From Deltaproteobacteria bacterium (GTDB taxonomy: Bacteria > Myxococcota_C > UBA6777), in assembly GCA_002731275.1 (NCBI GenBank), contig PCBK01000073.1, forward strand, positions 1-64,000: a DNA stretch of 64,000 bases. Reading direction: 5' to 3'. The translations under genes and the position numbers were made by a program. Positions 44,925-54,131 of this stretch are shown in pieces. The first letter of the stretch is position 1; each line of letters starts with the position of its first letter. The notes beneath the pieces were generated by a model that was given only the letters and a program-made list of their open reading frames with translations, had not been told where the DNA came from and did no database searches.

Positions 44925-46454
44925 TTAGTCGGTTTTGTGTTTGTAGCTGATCTCGATATGTGCGGTGTTTTTTGGGAATTGCTGTGCGTTTCCGCTGAGG
45001 GCGATACGAGGGCGGCTATGTTTTTCATTGGGTGGGAGATAGACCCAGCCATTGCCACGACATCGTTTCTCTTGTTGGTCACAGATCCTGTTGTCTTCAC
45101 AGTGTTTGTTTTTCTGACAGTTGTTGCTGTTGACGGGAAACTCTGCGCGAGGGATCGTTGTGTAGTTCTCTTGTCTGTCTGCGAGTCTGACCGTGATCTC
45201 GGGCTCATCGCCTGTTGGTTGTTTGCTGAGCACGAAGAAGCGCACGGAGTCGGTGATCTCTTCGGCAAAACTCTCAAATGCTCGGTTGTATTGGTTCTCC
45301 TGGCAAAAGGAGAACCAGTGTTCAGCTTCGCCAAAGGTGTTGATCAGATCCAGGTAGCGGTATCCTGGTGCGGCTTTGAGTGTTTGGTATGTACAGCCTC
45401 CACAGCGTCGTTTGTTGGGGCTGACATAGTAGCATTGTTCATAGCCAATGTCGTTGGGGTCGCCGAGTAGTCCGTTGACAAGGATCTGGTGACCATCTTG
45501 TTCGAGTTGTTTGAGGTAGTCGATGTAGCGTTGGGTGGAGTGGAGGTGCTGCATTTGTCCGGGGATGGGCTGGCCATCTTGATCGAGCTTGTCCGTACCT
45601 TCTTGGTCTTTGAGATTGCGACGAGCTGGCAAGTGACAGAGTGTGTGGAGATCATCGGGGGAGAGGGAAGCAGGAGGTGTGAGCTTCCCGTTATGAGAGC
45701 AGTCATTTTCACGGCTGATGAAGATAATGGAGACCAACGAACGTTTGCGCAGGAGGATTTGTCCTGTTGGGTTGTTTTGTGTGGAGAGGATGTCTCGAAG
45801 CGCTTCAAGGCTTCTGTTTGTAAAGTGTGTGGGACGTGTCTCAAGGCTGAATTGTTGTTGAAAGATGTGCAAGAATGACATCTCAAGTGCATCCAGCGAG
45901 AGCTGTGGAGAGGTCAGAGAGGATGGGAGCGATGTGGATGTTGGTTGTTTGAAGGCCGCAAATGGATCGACTGTGGGGAGCTTTGTGTGAAGAGGGAGCG
46001 TCGAAGTGTTGGTGTAAAGGGGACGCCAAAGATGTGTGTGTTCGGTCTCTTTCCACTTGAGCGCGTCGTGTAAGAACCCCACCTGTAAATTTCCGATCCC
46101 TCTTTTGGACAGCTCTTGGATAAGAGTCCAACCACCCTTCGCGAGGGCACGACCGGAGGATTTATTGATACCATAACGATCGGAGATGAAGAGGATGTCG
46201 ACTTTTCTCTCGGAGGGGAGCGCAAAACGTTCGGTCAATCGAGTGGGTTGGTTGCTGATGGAGTCATTTTGGGAGTCGATACAGCTGCCGAGGTGGCAGG
46301 TCTTGTTGGCGTCAAAACAATCGGCATTGACGCGACATTCGTAATCCCATAGTTCACATCCCATAAACAGACACGCGACCATACAGAGTAATGTGTACAC
46401 AAAGAGGTGTGTGTATCTTTCGTACTTTGTGGTCTGTGAATCCTTGATCATCAT
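44925..46454 (-). CDS. Cys-containing lipoprotein with degenerate von Willebrand A-like domain
   Basis: 509 residues starting at a double ATG with GTGAGAG upstream; longer frames are rejected because they displace the signal. Lipobox LFMGC gives lipid on Cys33. A small Cys-rich motif (CRVNADCFDANKTC) precedes a region resembling a vWA domain, but the metal site is altered (VDILFISDRYGINKSSG where VDILFVIDDSGSM would be typical). MIDAS metal binding is therefore probably lost. A second Cys cluster (KNKHCEDNRICDQQEKRC) is near the C-terminus. Probably a surface binding protein. Confidence 0.72.
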   Translation of the reverse strand: MMIKDSQTTKYERYTHLFVYTLLCMVACLFMGCELWDYECRVNADCFDANKTCHLGSCIDSQNDSISNQPTRLTERFALPSERKVDILFISDRYGINKSSGRALAKGGWTLIQELSKRGIGNLQVGFLHDALKWKETEHTHLWRPLYTNTSTLPLHTKLPTVDPFAAFKQPTSTSLPSSLTSPQLSLDALEMSFLHIFQQQFSLETRPTHFTNRSLEALRDILSTQNNPTGQILLRKRSLVSIIFISRENDCSHNGKLTPPASLSPDDLHTLCHLPARRNLKDQEGTDKLDQDGQPIPGQMQHLHSTQRYIDYLKQLEQDGHQILVNGLLGDPNDIGYEQCYYVSPNKRRCGGCTYQTLKAAPGYRYLDLINTFGEAEHWFSFCQENQYNRAFESFAEEITDSVRFFVLSKQPTGDEPEITVRLADRQENYTTIPRAEFPVNSNNCQKNKHCEDNRICDQQEKRCRGNGWVYLPPNEKHSRPRIALSGNAQQFPKNTAHIEISYKHKTD

Positions 46455-46700
46455 TGCGCTCTCACTTGTATCGCGTCTACTTAAGAACAGGTTCGATTGC
46501 ATGTTCGGCAAAGTCAATGGGAGAGGTTCTTTTGTGTGCCGAGGGGGACTGCTCGATCGTCGGTGTGCTGAATGGTTTGTACGACATACGACAACAGGCC
46601 CAACAAGGTAAACACCACAGGTGGGCGTCATGTGACAAAAAGATTTTCTTTTTTTGGGGAGGTGTTGAAGAGAAAAACCTGTATTTTCTAGATTCAGGTC

Positions 46701-47585
46701 TTAGAGAGGGGGCTGTAGTGTGACAAAACGATAGCCTCGTTCTTTGATGCGTGTGATGAGCTTCGGAAGCGCTGCTCTCGACGCTCTTCGAGAGGGCATC
46801 ATGACATGTAGCAGGATAATGCTCCCTGGGCGTAATCGTTTGAGGATATGCTCGACGATTTTTTCGGATGAACGGGATACTGCAGCATATGTTTCGGGCT
46901 CAATATCCCACATGATCGTGCGTTTCTTTTGTCTGTAGAGCAGCCAGGGGAGGACGAAGAGTTTTTTGCCGTAGGGAGGACGAAAGTCGATGGGGCCTTT
47001 GTATCCAGCCGCACGAATAGCCTTGTCCGTCTCTGAGATCTCATATCTGACAAAAGATGGGGACTTGAGGACCATACGCTTATGCGAAAATGAATGGTTC
47101 CCTACAGCATGACCGTGCCTCACGATCGATTTCAACGCCTCTTGGTATGTTTTGGCGGATTTTCCTGTGACAAAGAACGTCGCTTTGACATTGTGTTTGT
47201 CCAAGAGAGAGAGGATTGGCTTGGTGTAGGCGGGATGTGGACCATCATCGAAGGTCAACGCGACGACCTTCTGTGATGTGTTGAGTCGGTACACAAGCTC
47301 TCCAAAGAGCTGAAAGGTTCTGGATTTGGCGATGAACCATGCACCGATGCATGCGAGCAAGAGCGCACTACAGACCAGCCATACATATCGTTTCTTTTTC
47401 TTTTTCAAGTTCTTCCTCTTTGTTGTGAGTGCGGGAGGGGGTGAGTACTCGATCTTGATGAAGGGGTTGTGAAGATATGATGAGTCGTGTGAGAAATGTG
47501 TGTTTTCTGAAGAGACGGAGGGGTCACTTTCTTCGCTCTTAGGAATTGTCTGGCTTTGCGCGTATCTTCCCTTTAGAAAAGGCAT
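46701..47585 (-). CDS. Polysaccharide deacetylase, membrane anchored
   Basis: 294 residues from ATG 47585; another in-frame ATG at 47624 is possible and both ribosome sites are weak. A cytoplasmic basic stretch leads to one transmembrane helix (about 67-86). The NodB domain follows: TFDDGPHP (111-118), NHSFSH (His164, His168), DFRPPYG and a terminal LHVMMPSRR. All NodB metal and base motifs are present. It should remove N-acetyl groups from peptidoglycan or another amino-sugar polymer in the periplasm. Confidence 0.88.
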   Translation of the reverse strand: MPFLKGRYAQSQTIPKSEESDPSVSSENTHFSHDSSYLHNPFIKIEYSPPPALTTKRKNLKKKKKRYVWLVCSALLLACIGAWFIAKSRTFQLFGELVYRLNTSQKVVALTFDDGPHPAYTKPILSLLDKHNVKATFFVTGKSAKTYQEALKSIVRHGHAVGNHSFSHKRMVLKSPSFVRYEISETDKAIRAAGYKGPIDFRPPYGKKLFVLPWLLYRQKKRTIMWDIEPETYAAVSRSSEKIVEHILKRLRPGSIILLHVMMPSRRASRAALPKLITRIKERGYRFVTLQPPL

Positions 47586-47728
47586 TTTTCTTCTTTGGGA
47601 GGTTGTCTTGAGGGCACGAGGCATGTACGATGGGATGGTGTTCTCTTGTGCCTCTAAAAGTTATAGGTGCGACGGGTCTTTCTTGAGATCGGTTGACCAA
47701 ACACCTCCCACGCCGAAGGAATGAAGTG

Positions 47729-48664
47729 ATGTCTCTTCCTCTTTCTTTAAAGATGCTTCCCATTTGTCTGGTGGCTTTTGCACTGTTTGTACAATGCCAA
47801 CCCACTGTCCCCCTCGAACGAAAGCAGTCTCTCTTGAGACAAACCGCTGTTGGTCCTTCCAATCAGTTCCTTGTGACCCCTCGCTGGTCTCCTGATGGTC
47901 AGCGGCTGCTCGCGTCAGGCTATCACGGGAAGGGGCTCTTTGTTGTCGACAGAAAGACCTCTGTTGCGCGGGAGTGGTTGCCCAACTTTGTTGGGCGCGC
48001 TCGTTGGCGTGGTGATCATGCGATCGAGCTCTTTGTGTTCTCCAGTGCGAACCAGGCGACGTCACCTCACACGCTGCTCGATCTCAAGACGGGACAGGTC
48101 CGAGACAGTAAGCCAACCCTCAGACAGTGGGTCTCGCCAGAGGATCACCTTTTGTATGAACAACTTTGGGAGCGTGATGGGCGAAAGATCAGCTACCAGT
48201 GGTTTCAGCAGCTGCTCCAGATCAAAGTCGGTGATGAAGTCCTGATGAAGCAACAGGGGGTGTGGGGAGTGAGTGTCTCTCCTGATGGCCGTATGGTCGC
48301 GTTTAGCACGGGGCTACTTGCGCGGGGACAGCTCCACGTTCACGACGGCAAGACGATACACGATCTGGGAGCTGGTATTCATCCCACGTGGTCGCCAGAT
48401 GGTCGATGGCTCATCTATTCTCGACCAAAAGCCAGTGACAACGAGACCTCAGCGTCCGACCTCAGGAAAGGGCAGCTCGAATTGATAGGTGCAGATCTTT
48501 ACGCAGTGCAGCTACCTGAAAAGCGTTTTGTTCCACTCACAGAAACACCCCATCAATTTGAGCTGGAGCCTGCCGTCTCTCCTGACGGTAATCACATCGC
48601 GTGTGCGGACTGGAAAAGTGGAAGACTGCTCCTTTTGCCATTTGGTATCGGAGGAAAACGATGA
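47729..48664 (+). CDS. TolB-like PD40 beta-propeller lipoprotein
   Basis: 311 residues with signal peptide and lipobox FVQC (Cys23); start ATG 47729 follows AAGGA. At least four PD40/WD40-like blades are readable: TPRWSPDGQRLLASG, VSVSPDGRMVAFS, TWSPDGRWLIYS and AVSPDGNHIACADW. TolB-like propellers are periplasmic protein-binding platforms. The stop overlaps the ATG of the CHAP protein gene (ATGA), so the two are co-translated and may act as partners at the wall or outer membrane. Confidence 0.83.
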   Translation: MSLPLSLKMLPICLVAFALFVQCQPTVPLERKQSLLRQTAVGPSNQFLVTPRWSPDGQRLLASGYHGKGLFVVDRKTSVAREWLPNFVGRARWRGDHAIELFVFSSANQATSPHTLLDLKTGQVRDSKPTLRQWVSPEDHLLYEQLWERDGRKISYQWFQQLLQIKVGDEVLMKQQGVWGVSVSPDGRMVAFSTGLLARGQLHVHDGKTIHDLGAGIHPTWSPDGRWLIYSRPKASDNETSASDLRKGQLELIGADLYAVQLPEKRFVPLTETPHQFELEPAVSPDGNHIACADWKSGRLLLLPFGIGGKR

Positions 48665-50451
48665 GCACCTGTATTCGTTCTTGCGTGAAGATCTCTGTTT
48701 TTGTCTGCTTGTTTTGGTGTGTTCCTTTCCTCGCAAAAAGCTACGCAGCGACCTCATGTGGCGGGAAGACAAACAAAACGTCTTATTGTGGTCGAAGTAA
48801 CTTCTGTATTTGTTGTACCAGTCGGAGTTGCAGTGGTGGGGGCAATTGTGTCTGGTGGGCGTGGGAAGCTGCCTGCCGCAATTGGAAATTTGCTTTCGCA
48901 ACGTGTAACAACGCGCACCGTTGGAATGAGCAGGCTAGGAGCCGAAACATCCCCACCGGTAACAGCCCCCGGGATAGCTCTGTGTTTGTCTGTGAAAATG
49001 GTGGTAGCTGTAGCTATAAGTACGGACACGTCGGCTGGGTCGTCAAGGCTCATGCCAACGGTTCATTTTCGACGACCGAGCAATCTTGCTCGACCTACTG
49101 TGGGACGAGCTCCAAGACACGCCCCAAAGGTTACGCGACGGGAGGGTTTATTTACAACCCCAAAGCTCCCCAACTCAAGGCGTCATTTGTGAGCCAGTCA
49201 ACGAGCGCTGGAGGAGCCTCTGGAGGGGCCCAACACTCCCTTTGTCCGGGGCAGTCATTCACCTTCTCGTTTAAGCTCAAAAACACAGGGAATGTCAACT
49301 GGATCGATAATGGAAAGTACACAACTGGAAATGCGGTCCGGTTGGGTTTTCGTAGTGGTGAAAAGTTTCAGGGTGCCGATAGAATCAGCGTCAAGTCGAC
49401 GAGCAATACGCAGGTGAAGCCGGGCGAGTCCGTGGCCTTCAATATACAGGGAACCGCTCCGACAAAGGGAGGTGTGTACAAATCAGAGTGGCAACTCGTG
49501 AGCGAAAAAGTGGCCTGGTTTGGTCCCAAGGTCTGGTTGTCCTTTCACGTCACCTCAACACCGCCGGGACTCGGTGACAACTGCAATCTCTCAGGCCAAT
49601 CCCCCGGATGTGAGAAGGGGACCAAGCAGTGCACTGCGAAGGGTGTCACTTGCGTTGGTGTCGGAGGCTCAGAGGAGGTCTGTGACAAGAAAGATAACGA
49701 CTGTAACGGGAAAATCGACGATCTTGAGAGAAAGTGCTACCAGGGCCCCGACGGCACACAAGACCAAGGGAGCTGTAAGAGCGGTACGCAGACTTGTAAG
49801 GACGGAGAGTGGGGAGAATGTGTTGGAGAAGTCCTCCCTACCAAGGAGATCTGTGGTAACGAACTCGATGACAACTGCGACGGACAGGTCGACGAACAAT
49901 GCCCCACCTGTGAAGACAAAGACAAGGATGGATACCGCGCTGGAGCTGCGTGTACCGGCGAACAAGATTGTGATGACAACGATCCCAATGTTTATCCTGG
50001 TGCACCTGAGATCTGTGGCAACGCCAAGGACGACGACTGTCGGGGGGGTGATAACCCCTGCAATACAGGGCAACAAAAGCCGATTGGTACGACAGGTTGC
50101 GTCCAGAACGCCGACTGTCAGACGTCTTATTGTGGTCAGGTTGGAACGATCGCACGCTGTACAAAACATTGTATGAGCGACAGCGACTGTCCCAACAATT
50201 TGATGTGTATGAACCAGATGTGTTGGCCTTACCAGAAGACTTCTTCGGGAGCAACGGTTACATTGGAGCCTTGTGATCCTGCGAAGTGCGAAAAAGGAAG
50301 CGTCTGTGTCGATAACGAATGCACAAAGATGAAAGGATATGGTTGTGACTCTCTGTCCTCAACCTTACAAACAGTCGGTCCTCTCTGGTTCCTGTTGCTC
50401 CTCCTTGTGCCCTTTGTGTTGTCTCGTCGCAAAGCAGCGATGAATGGCTGA
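48661..50451 (+). CDS. Secreted CHAP-domain protein with MopE-like repeats and MYXO-CTERM-like tail
   Basis: 596 residues with a signal peptide cleaved near residue 30. A CHAP amidase/peptidase domain (about 45-165) has Cys63 in GGNCVWWAW and His123 in YGHVGWVV. A beta-sandwich resembling the NBR1/next-to-BRCA1 Ig-like domain follows (SFTFSFKLKNTGNVNW). Three MopE-like calcium-type motifs then appear (CDKKDNDCNGKIDD, ELDDNCDGQVDE, DCDDNDPNVYPGAPEICG). The C-terminus has GCDSL, a hydrophobic stretch (PLWFLLLLLVPFVLS) and RRK, matching the MYXO-CTERM sorting plan. Probable role: a peptidoglycan-cleaving surface protein processed at its tail. It is coupled to the propeller lipoprotein. Confidence 0.83.
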   Translation: MSTCIRSCVKISVFVCLFWCVPFLAKSYAATSCGGKTNKTSYCGRSNFCICCTSRSCSGGGNCVWWAWEAACRNWKFAFATCNNAHRWNEQARSRNIPTGNSPRDSSVFVCENGGSCSYKYGHVGWVVKAHANGSFSTTEQSCSTYCGTSSKTRPKGYATGGFIYNPKAPQLKASFVSQSTSAGGASGGAQHSLCPGQSFTFSFKLKNTGNVNWIDNGKYTTGNAVRLGFRSGEKFQGADRISVKSTSNTQVKPGESVAFNIQGTAPTKGGVYKSEWQLVSEKVAWFGPKVWLSFHVTSTPPGLGDNCNLSGQSPGCEKGTKQCTAKGVTCVGVGGSEEVCDKKDNDCNGKIDDLERKCYQGPDGTQDQGSCKSGTQTCKDGEWGECVGEVLPTKEICGNELDDNCDGQVDEQCPTCEDKDKDGYRAGAACTGEQDCDDNDPNVYPGAPEICGNAKDDDCRGGDNPCNTGQQKPIGTTGCVQNADCQTSYCGQVGTIARCTKHCMSDSDCPNNLMCMNQMCWPYQKTSSGATVTLEPCDPAKCEKGSVCVDNECTKMKGYGCDSLSSTLQTVGPLWFLLLLLVPFVLSRRKAAMNG

Positions 50452-50461
50452 GGAGTGTGGT

Positions 50462-51433
50462 GTGAAGATCTTGTTAGTTGGTGCTGGGGCTGTGGGGCAA
50501 GTCTTTGGTCGACATCTACAAAAAGGAGGCGCAGAGGTCAGCTTTTACGTGCGCGAAAAATACGCAGAGGAGGCTCGTGGAGGATTCACGATGTATGCCT
50601 GGAATGAGCATCGCGATGCGCTAAAACATCCTTTGCGGTTTGAGGGATTTGGTGTCCTGACGACCCTTGAGGAGGTCGCTTCGACGACGTGGGATCAGGT
50701 CTACCTATGTGTCTCTTCGACGGCGCTTCGGGCTGGATGGCTCGGTGACTTTGTGGCGCAGTTGGGAGCCGCGACGCTTGTGTGTCTTCAGCCTGGTATG
50801 CACGACAAAGCCTATCTTTTGCAGTATATCTCCGAAGAGCGTGTGGTGATGGGGACAATTGGCTTCAACAGCTATTATGCGCCAATGCCCGGAGAAGAGG
50901 TCGAAGAAGAAGGCGTCGCCTATTGGTTCCCGTTCTTCTCACCCTCGCCGTTCTCTGGAAGCGAGCGAGTACGTTTACAAGGGGTGTTGCGTGCGTTGCG
51001 TGCGGGGAAGCTTCCTTGTATGAAGATGAGAGATGTTGTCGAAGGCTCCGTATACATTTCGGCTGTGTTGATGTTTGTGGTGACTGCGCTTGAGTGTCAT
51101 GAGTGGTCCTTCAGCAAGCTCTCTAAGAGCCCCTTGTTGCGCGACATTCCAAAGGCTTCTTTTGAGGTGTTTGCGGTGCTTTCAAAGACATATCGACCTC
51201 CTGCGCCGTTGTGGTTGGTGAAGTTGGTGTTGCGTCCTTTTGCCTTGCGCTTCGGGTTATGGCTCGCGCCGCGCTTGATTCCATTTGATATTGAACAATT
51301 TTTCCGCGCACATTTCGAGAAGGTGGGAGATCAAACGGAGCTGTATCTTCTGGAGTATCTCGACGCTGGTGGTGAGCATCAGACCAAGACAGTTGCGGAT
51401 TGGCTGTCTCGACTTCGTCAGTGTCGGGGCTGA
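50462..51433 (+). CDS. Ketopantoate reductase-like (ApbA/PanE family) oxidoreductase
   Basis: 323 residues from GTG 50462, which has AGGAG six bases upstream and yields the standard VKILLVGAGAVG start; an ATG 18 bases earlier overlaps the previous gene and is less likely. The NAD(P)-binding Rossmann motif is GAGAVGQVFG. A typical VYLCVSST strand is seen, but the C-terminal catalytic region is divergent, so pantothenate synthesis cannot be assumed. It is 10 bases from the CHAP gene and probably in the same operon. Its 3' end overlaps the converging gene. Confidence 0.78.
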   Translation: MKILLVGAGAVGQVFGRHLQKGGAEVSFYVREKYAEEARGGFTMYAWNEHRDALKHPLRFEGFGVLTTLEEVASTTWDQVYLCVSSTALRAGWLGDFVAQLGAATLVCLQPGMHDKAYLLQYISEERVVMGTIGFNSYYAPMPGEEVEEEGVAYWFPFFSPSPFSGSERVRLQGVLRALRAGKLPCMKMRDVVEGSVYISAVLMFVVTALECHEWSFSKLSKSPLLRDIPKASFEVFAVLSKTYRPPAPLWLVKLVLRPFALRFGLWLAPRLIPFDIEQFFRAHFEKVGDQTELYLLEYLDAGGEHQTKTVADWLSRLRQCRG

Positions 51434-52257
51434 TGGGACCGTTCGCTTCGAGTGTAATGTAACCACATCCCTGGGGATTCTGTGATTGTGTAATGATGTG
51501 TGATGTTGCAGGCTTCGATGATCTTGTATAGGTGTGCCTCCATCGTAGCCCTGGAACCAGATTCTCCGATGGATCGTATGGTTTGGTGTTCACCTTGTTG
51601 TTCTTTGGGGGGAAGGTGAAGGAACATCGACCAGTCATCCATATCTTGTCCAGCCATATGTGTTGCCTGTCCAGCCGATAAAGAGAAGGATTGGATGTCT
51701 TCGAGTGGGAGTTGAAACAGACATATTGCGTAGGCTGGTGGACCCGCGTACAGAGAGAATGTTTGTTGTGCCGAGTCTATACACACGTATCGTGGTGGGA
51801 TAAAGGGGAGCAAGAGGTCGCGAACGGTCTGATACACGCCTCGTTCGAGGATATGAGCGGAGAGAGGGAGTAAAAGGACCATCAGCCATAAGATGTTGGG
51901 GAGGATGCTCCAGAGACCTGTCTTGTGCCAGCTCAGAAGATTGTAAATCGCCAACCAGGTGATGAGGATCGCCACACATAACAACACCGCGGAAAAGATG
52001 AGCGCACCATAACTGATGCCCTGTACACGTATGTATTGTGGTTGTGTATTTGTGATCGATTGTCTCAATGGTGGGGTTGGTGTTGTCACTTTGTCTGGGT
52101 TCCTTTGCTCTTTCGAAGGCGGTTGGGATGCCATTGATGGGGTACTTCTTTCGGATTGTTTGGGTGATGATTGATGATACAAGTGGCGTTTGACCGCCAA
52201 GTGCAAATGAGCGTACGAAGAATGGAATGTCTCTATTGGGGGTTCGTTTTTGCACAT
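51418..52257 (-). CDS. Hypothetical membrane protein
   Basis: 279 residues. AAGG six bases before ATG 52257 supports that start, though the first 65 residues are polar and a start at 52134 is possible. Two adjacent transmembrane helices (about 85-108 and 118-138) are followed by a cytoplasmic or periplasmic alpha/beta region of about 130 residues (CLFQLPLEDIQSFSLSAG). The arrangement resembles membrane proteins with a PH-like domain, but I cannot assign a family. It is divergent from the M50 protease gene. Confidence 0.65.
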   Translation of the reverse strand: MCKNEPPIETFHSSYAHLHLAVKRHLYHQSSPKQSERSTPSMASQPPSKEQRNPDKVTTPTPPLRQSITNTQPQYIRVQGISYGALIFSAVLLCVAILITWLAIYNLLSWHKTGLWSILPNILWLMVLLLPLSAHILERGVYQTVRDLLLPFIPPRYVCIDSAQQTFSLYAGPPAYAICLFQLPLEDIQSFSLSAGQATHMAGQDMDDWSMFLHLPPKEQQGEHQTIRSIGESGSRATMEAHLYKIIEACNITHHYTITESPGMWLHYTRSERSHQPRH

Positions 52258-52345
52258 TTTGTGCCTTAAGTGGTCTTATCTGTCTTTGTCCCTTTGTGCT
52301 ATGATGTCGCGAAGAGAACGTGGACAGAGCTTGTAGGAGTTGTAG

Positions 52346-53794
52346 ATGGATTGGTTTACACTGATCGGTGTGTTTCTCGGATTTATGGGGGTGATGTACA
52401 TCTCTATCTTTGTGCATGAGTTTGGGCATGCGGTGCTTGGTCGTTTGGTTGGGGGGACTGTGACGTCGTTTGGTGTTGGCTTTGGCAAACCTTATTTGAC
52501 GATGAATTGGGGAGAAACGAGGGTCTATTTGTGTCGCGCGCGTCCTTTTGGTGGGCTGACGTATGTGGTGTTTCCAGAACTTTTTTCACCACTTCGCAAG
52601 ACGATTTGGATGTACGCGGGGGGATTTGTATGTAACCTGTTTGTCGCGTTACTTGCGGCTGGATGTGCGTTCTTTTATGCTGGTTTGGTTGCGTATTGGT
52701 GTTGGATTGTGGCGCTGGTGAATGTGTTGCTCTTTTTGGGGTCGGCGTTTCCCTATCGTGGATTTATGGGGGACGCGCCTGTGATGTCGGATGGTGCGTT
52801 GATTTGGATGTTGTGGTCGCAAAAGGAGTACGACCTGCTGCCTTCGAGTCAGCTTACACAGAGCGAAGTGCTAGGGGGATTGTTCGAAGAGGTCGGTGAC
52901 CGTAGAGGACGGGAGATGCTCAGGCTCATGGGGATCGCGTCGTGGTTACAACTACAAGTGCCCGAAGAGGCGCAGGCTCTCTCCGCATCTATGGATGAGA
53001 AGATCCTCCAAAAACTCCCCATCATGGAGAGTTTTTCCTACCTCTTACGTGGGATGGTCGAGACGGAGAGACAACAGTGTGAAGAGGCGATGGAGTCGTT
53101 CTCGAAAGCCCGCTTGCTTTTGGAGAAGCTCGGTGATGAAGGAGGGCTCTTTTTATGTCGTTTGAGTGTGCTCGAATGTGACATCGCACAGGGGCAATAT
53201 GAAGACGCAAAGCGCGAGCTAGCGCGTCTCGAAGAGGCACCCATTCGTCAGCAATTCAGGCGCCTTGAGCTGGCTTGGCACGTCGCGCGACTCTCGCTCG
53301 CGTATGCCACACAAGACGAAGCCTCTATTCTCGAAGCATCCGAAGCGTACAGGCAACAACAAGCGCTTTATAAGATGCCGTCGTTCGATTTTAATGTGCT
53401 CCTGTTACGCGCTCGCTACGCAGAGGAGACCGCTGATAAGGAGGCGTTGGAAGAGGTCATGTTGGCGCTCGTCGCGAACCTTGAGCGCTTGTTACGTGGA
53501 TTCCAACTTCCGGCCCATCAGGAGACGTTTTTGCAGGCACACCGCGCTCGGCTGATGCGGGCGAAGGAAGTTGTGGAGGCGATGGAGGGGAACGAGGACG
53601 CGAGGCTGGAAGCACTAGACAGTATCGACAGGATGGTGTCTTGGGAAGCGCTGACGCCAGAGGAGCGAATGGGGATGCGTTTACGACCACAGAAGACTTT
53701 CCGACAGAAGCTCAAAAGATACATGCTGTTTGCGCTCATATGGTGCATCTGGGTTGCCATCTGGATTGTCATCCAGGTTTGGACTTCGCTGTGA
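52346..53794 (+). CDS. M50-like membrane metalloprotease with helical repeat region
   Basis: 482 residues, start with AGGAG six bases upstream. The zinc motif HEFGH (His24, Glu25, His28) lies in the first helix of a five-to-six helix membrane domain, as in site-2 proteases. The later block FPYRGFMGDAPVMSDG stands where the second metal-ligand LDGG-type motif is expected. Residues about 180-440 are helical, TPR-like and soluble (EEAMESFSKARLLLEKLGDEGG), and a final transmembrane helix ends the protein. It probably cleaves within a membrane-spanning substrate; the substrate is unknown. Confidence 0.8.
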   Translation: MDWFTLIGVFLGFMGVMYISIFVHEFGHAVLGRLVGGTVTSFGVGFGKPYLTMNWGETRVYLCRARPFGGLTYVVFPELFSPLRKTIWMYAGGFVCNLFVALLAAGCAFFYAGLVAYWCWIVALVNVLLFLGSAFPYRGFMGDAPVMSDGALIWMLWSQKEYDLLPSSQLTQSEVLGGLFEEVGDRRGREMLRLMGIASWLQLQVPEEAQALSASMDEKILQKLPIMESFSYLLRGMVETERQQCEEAMESFSKARLLLEKLGDEGGLFLCRLSVLECDIAQGQYEDAKRELARLEEAPIRQQFRRLELAWHVARLSLAYATQDEASILEASEAYRQQQALYKMPSFDFNVLLLRARYAEETADKEALEEVMLALVANLERLLRGFQLPAHQETFLQAHRARLMRAKEVVEAMEGNEDARLEALDSIDRMVSWEALTPEERMGMRLRPQKTFRQKLKRYMLFALIWCIWVAIWIVIQVWTSL

Positions 53795-54131
53795 CAGCTC
53801 CGATGACTGTAAACTGCTCCGTCCCTGGACGGAGCTACGCTCGTGTGTACATACGGTGAGCGAGCGCGGGCACTTCGTGTGTATACATTTTGTATGGAGC
53901 TGTGGCTCCATTTGCAGCGACAGGATCGTGTGAGGGGCGTGCAAGAAATCTTACGGACACTCGCCGCGAAGCGGTGAGTGGGTGTTGTGTGCACGATCTG
54001 TCTGGTTTTCCTCAGAAATCTTCTAGCCAATCTTCTTTTGGTTGTGCTACATTTAATGTGTCTTTTTGGAATGGTTTCCAGGATGGTTGTCTTCCTGGTG
54101 TTTGTTTATTTGTGGAATTGAGGCAGAGATC
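53795..54131. other. Hairpin-rich intergenic region, possible structured RNA or leader
   Basis: No gene. Four compact helices occur in 190 bases. A: 53816-53823/53828-53835 (8 bp). B: 53838-53842/53858-53862. C: ATGGAGC 53894-53900 / GCTCCAT 53905-53911 with loop TGTG. D: GATCGTG 53924-53930 / CACGATC 53992-53998 enclosing a 10-bp stem 53958-53967/53971-53980 capped by GAA. GACAG/CTGTC (53793-53797/53998-54002) may close the whole. No T-run terminator follows. It lies after the M50 gene and before the Cys-rich lipoprotein gene. Confidence 0.45.

Noticed and set aside
46679-46708. Possible minus-strand terminator after the deacetylase gene (ACCTG/CAGGT plus T-run)
   Set aside because: The stem is only 5 bp with a 13-base loop and overlaps the stop codon.
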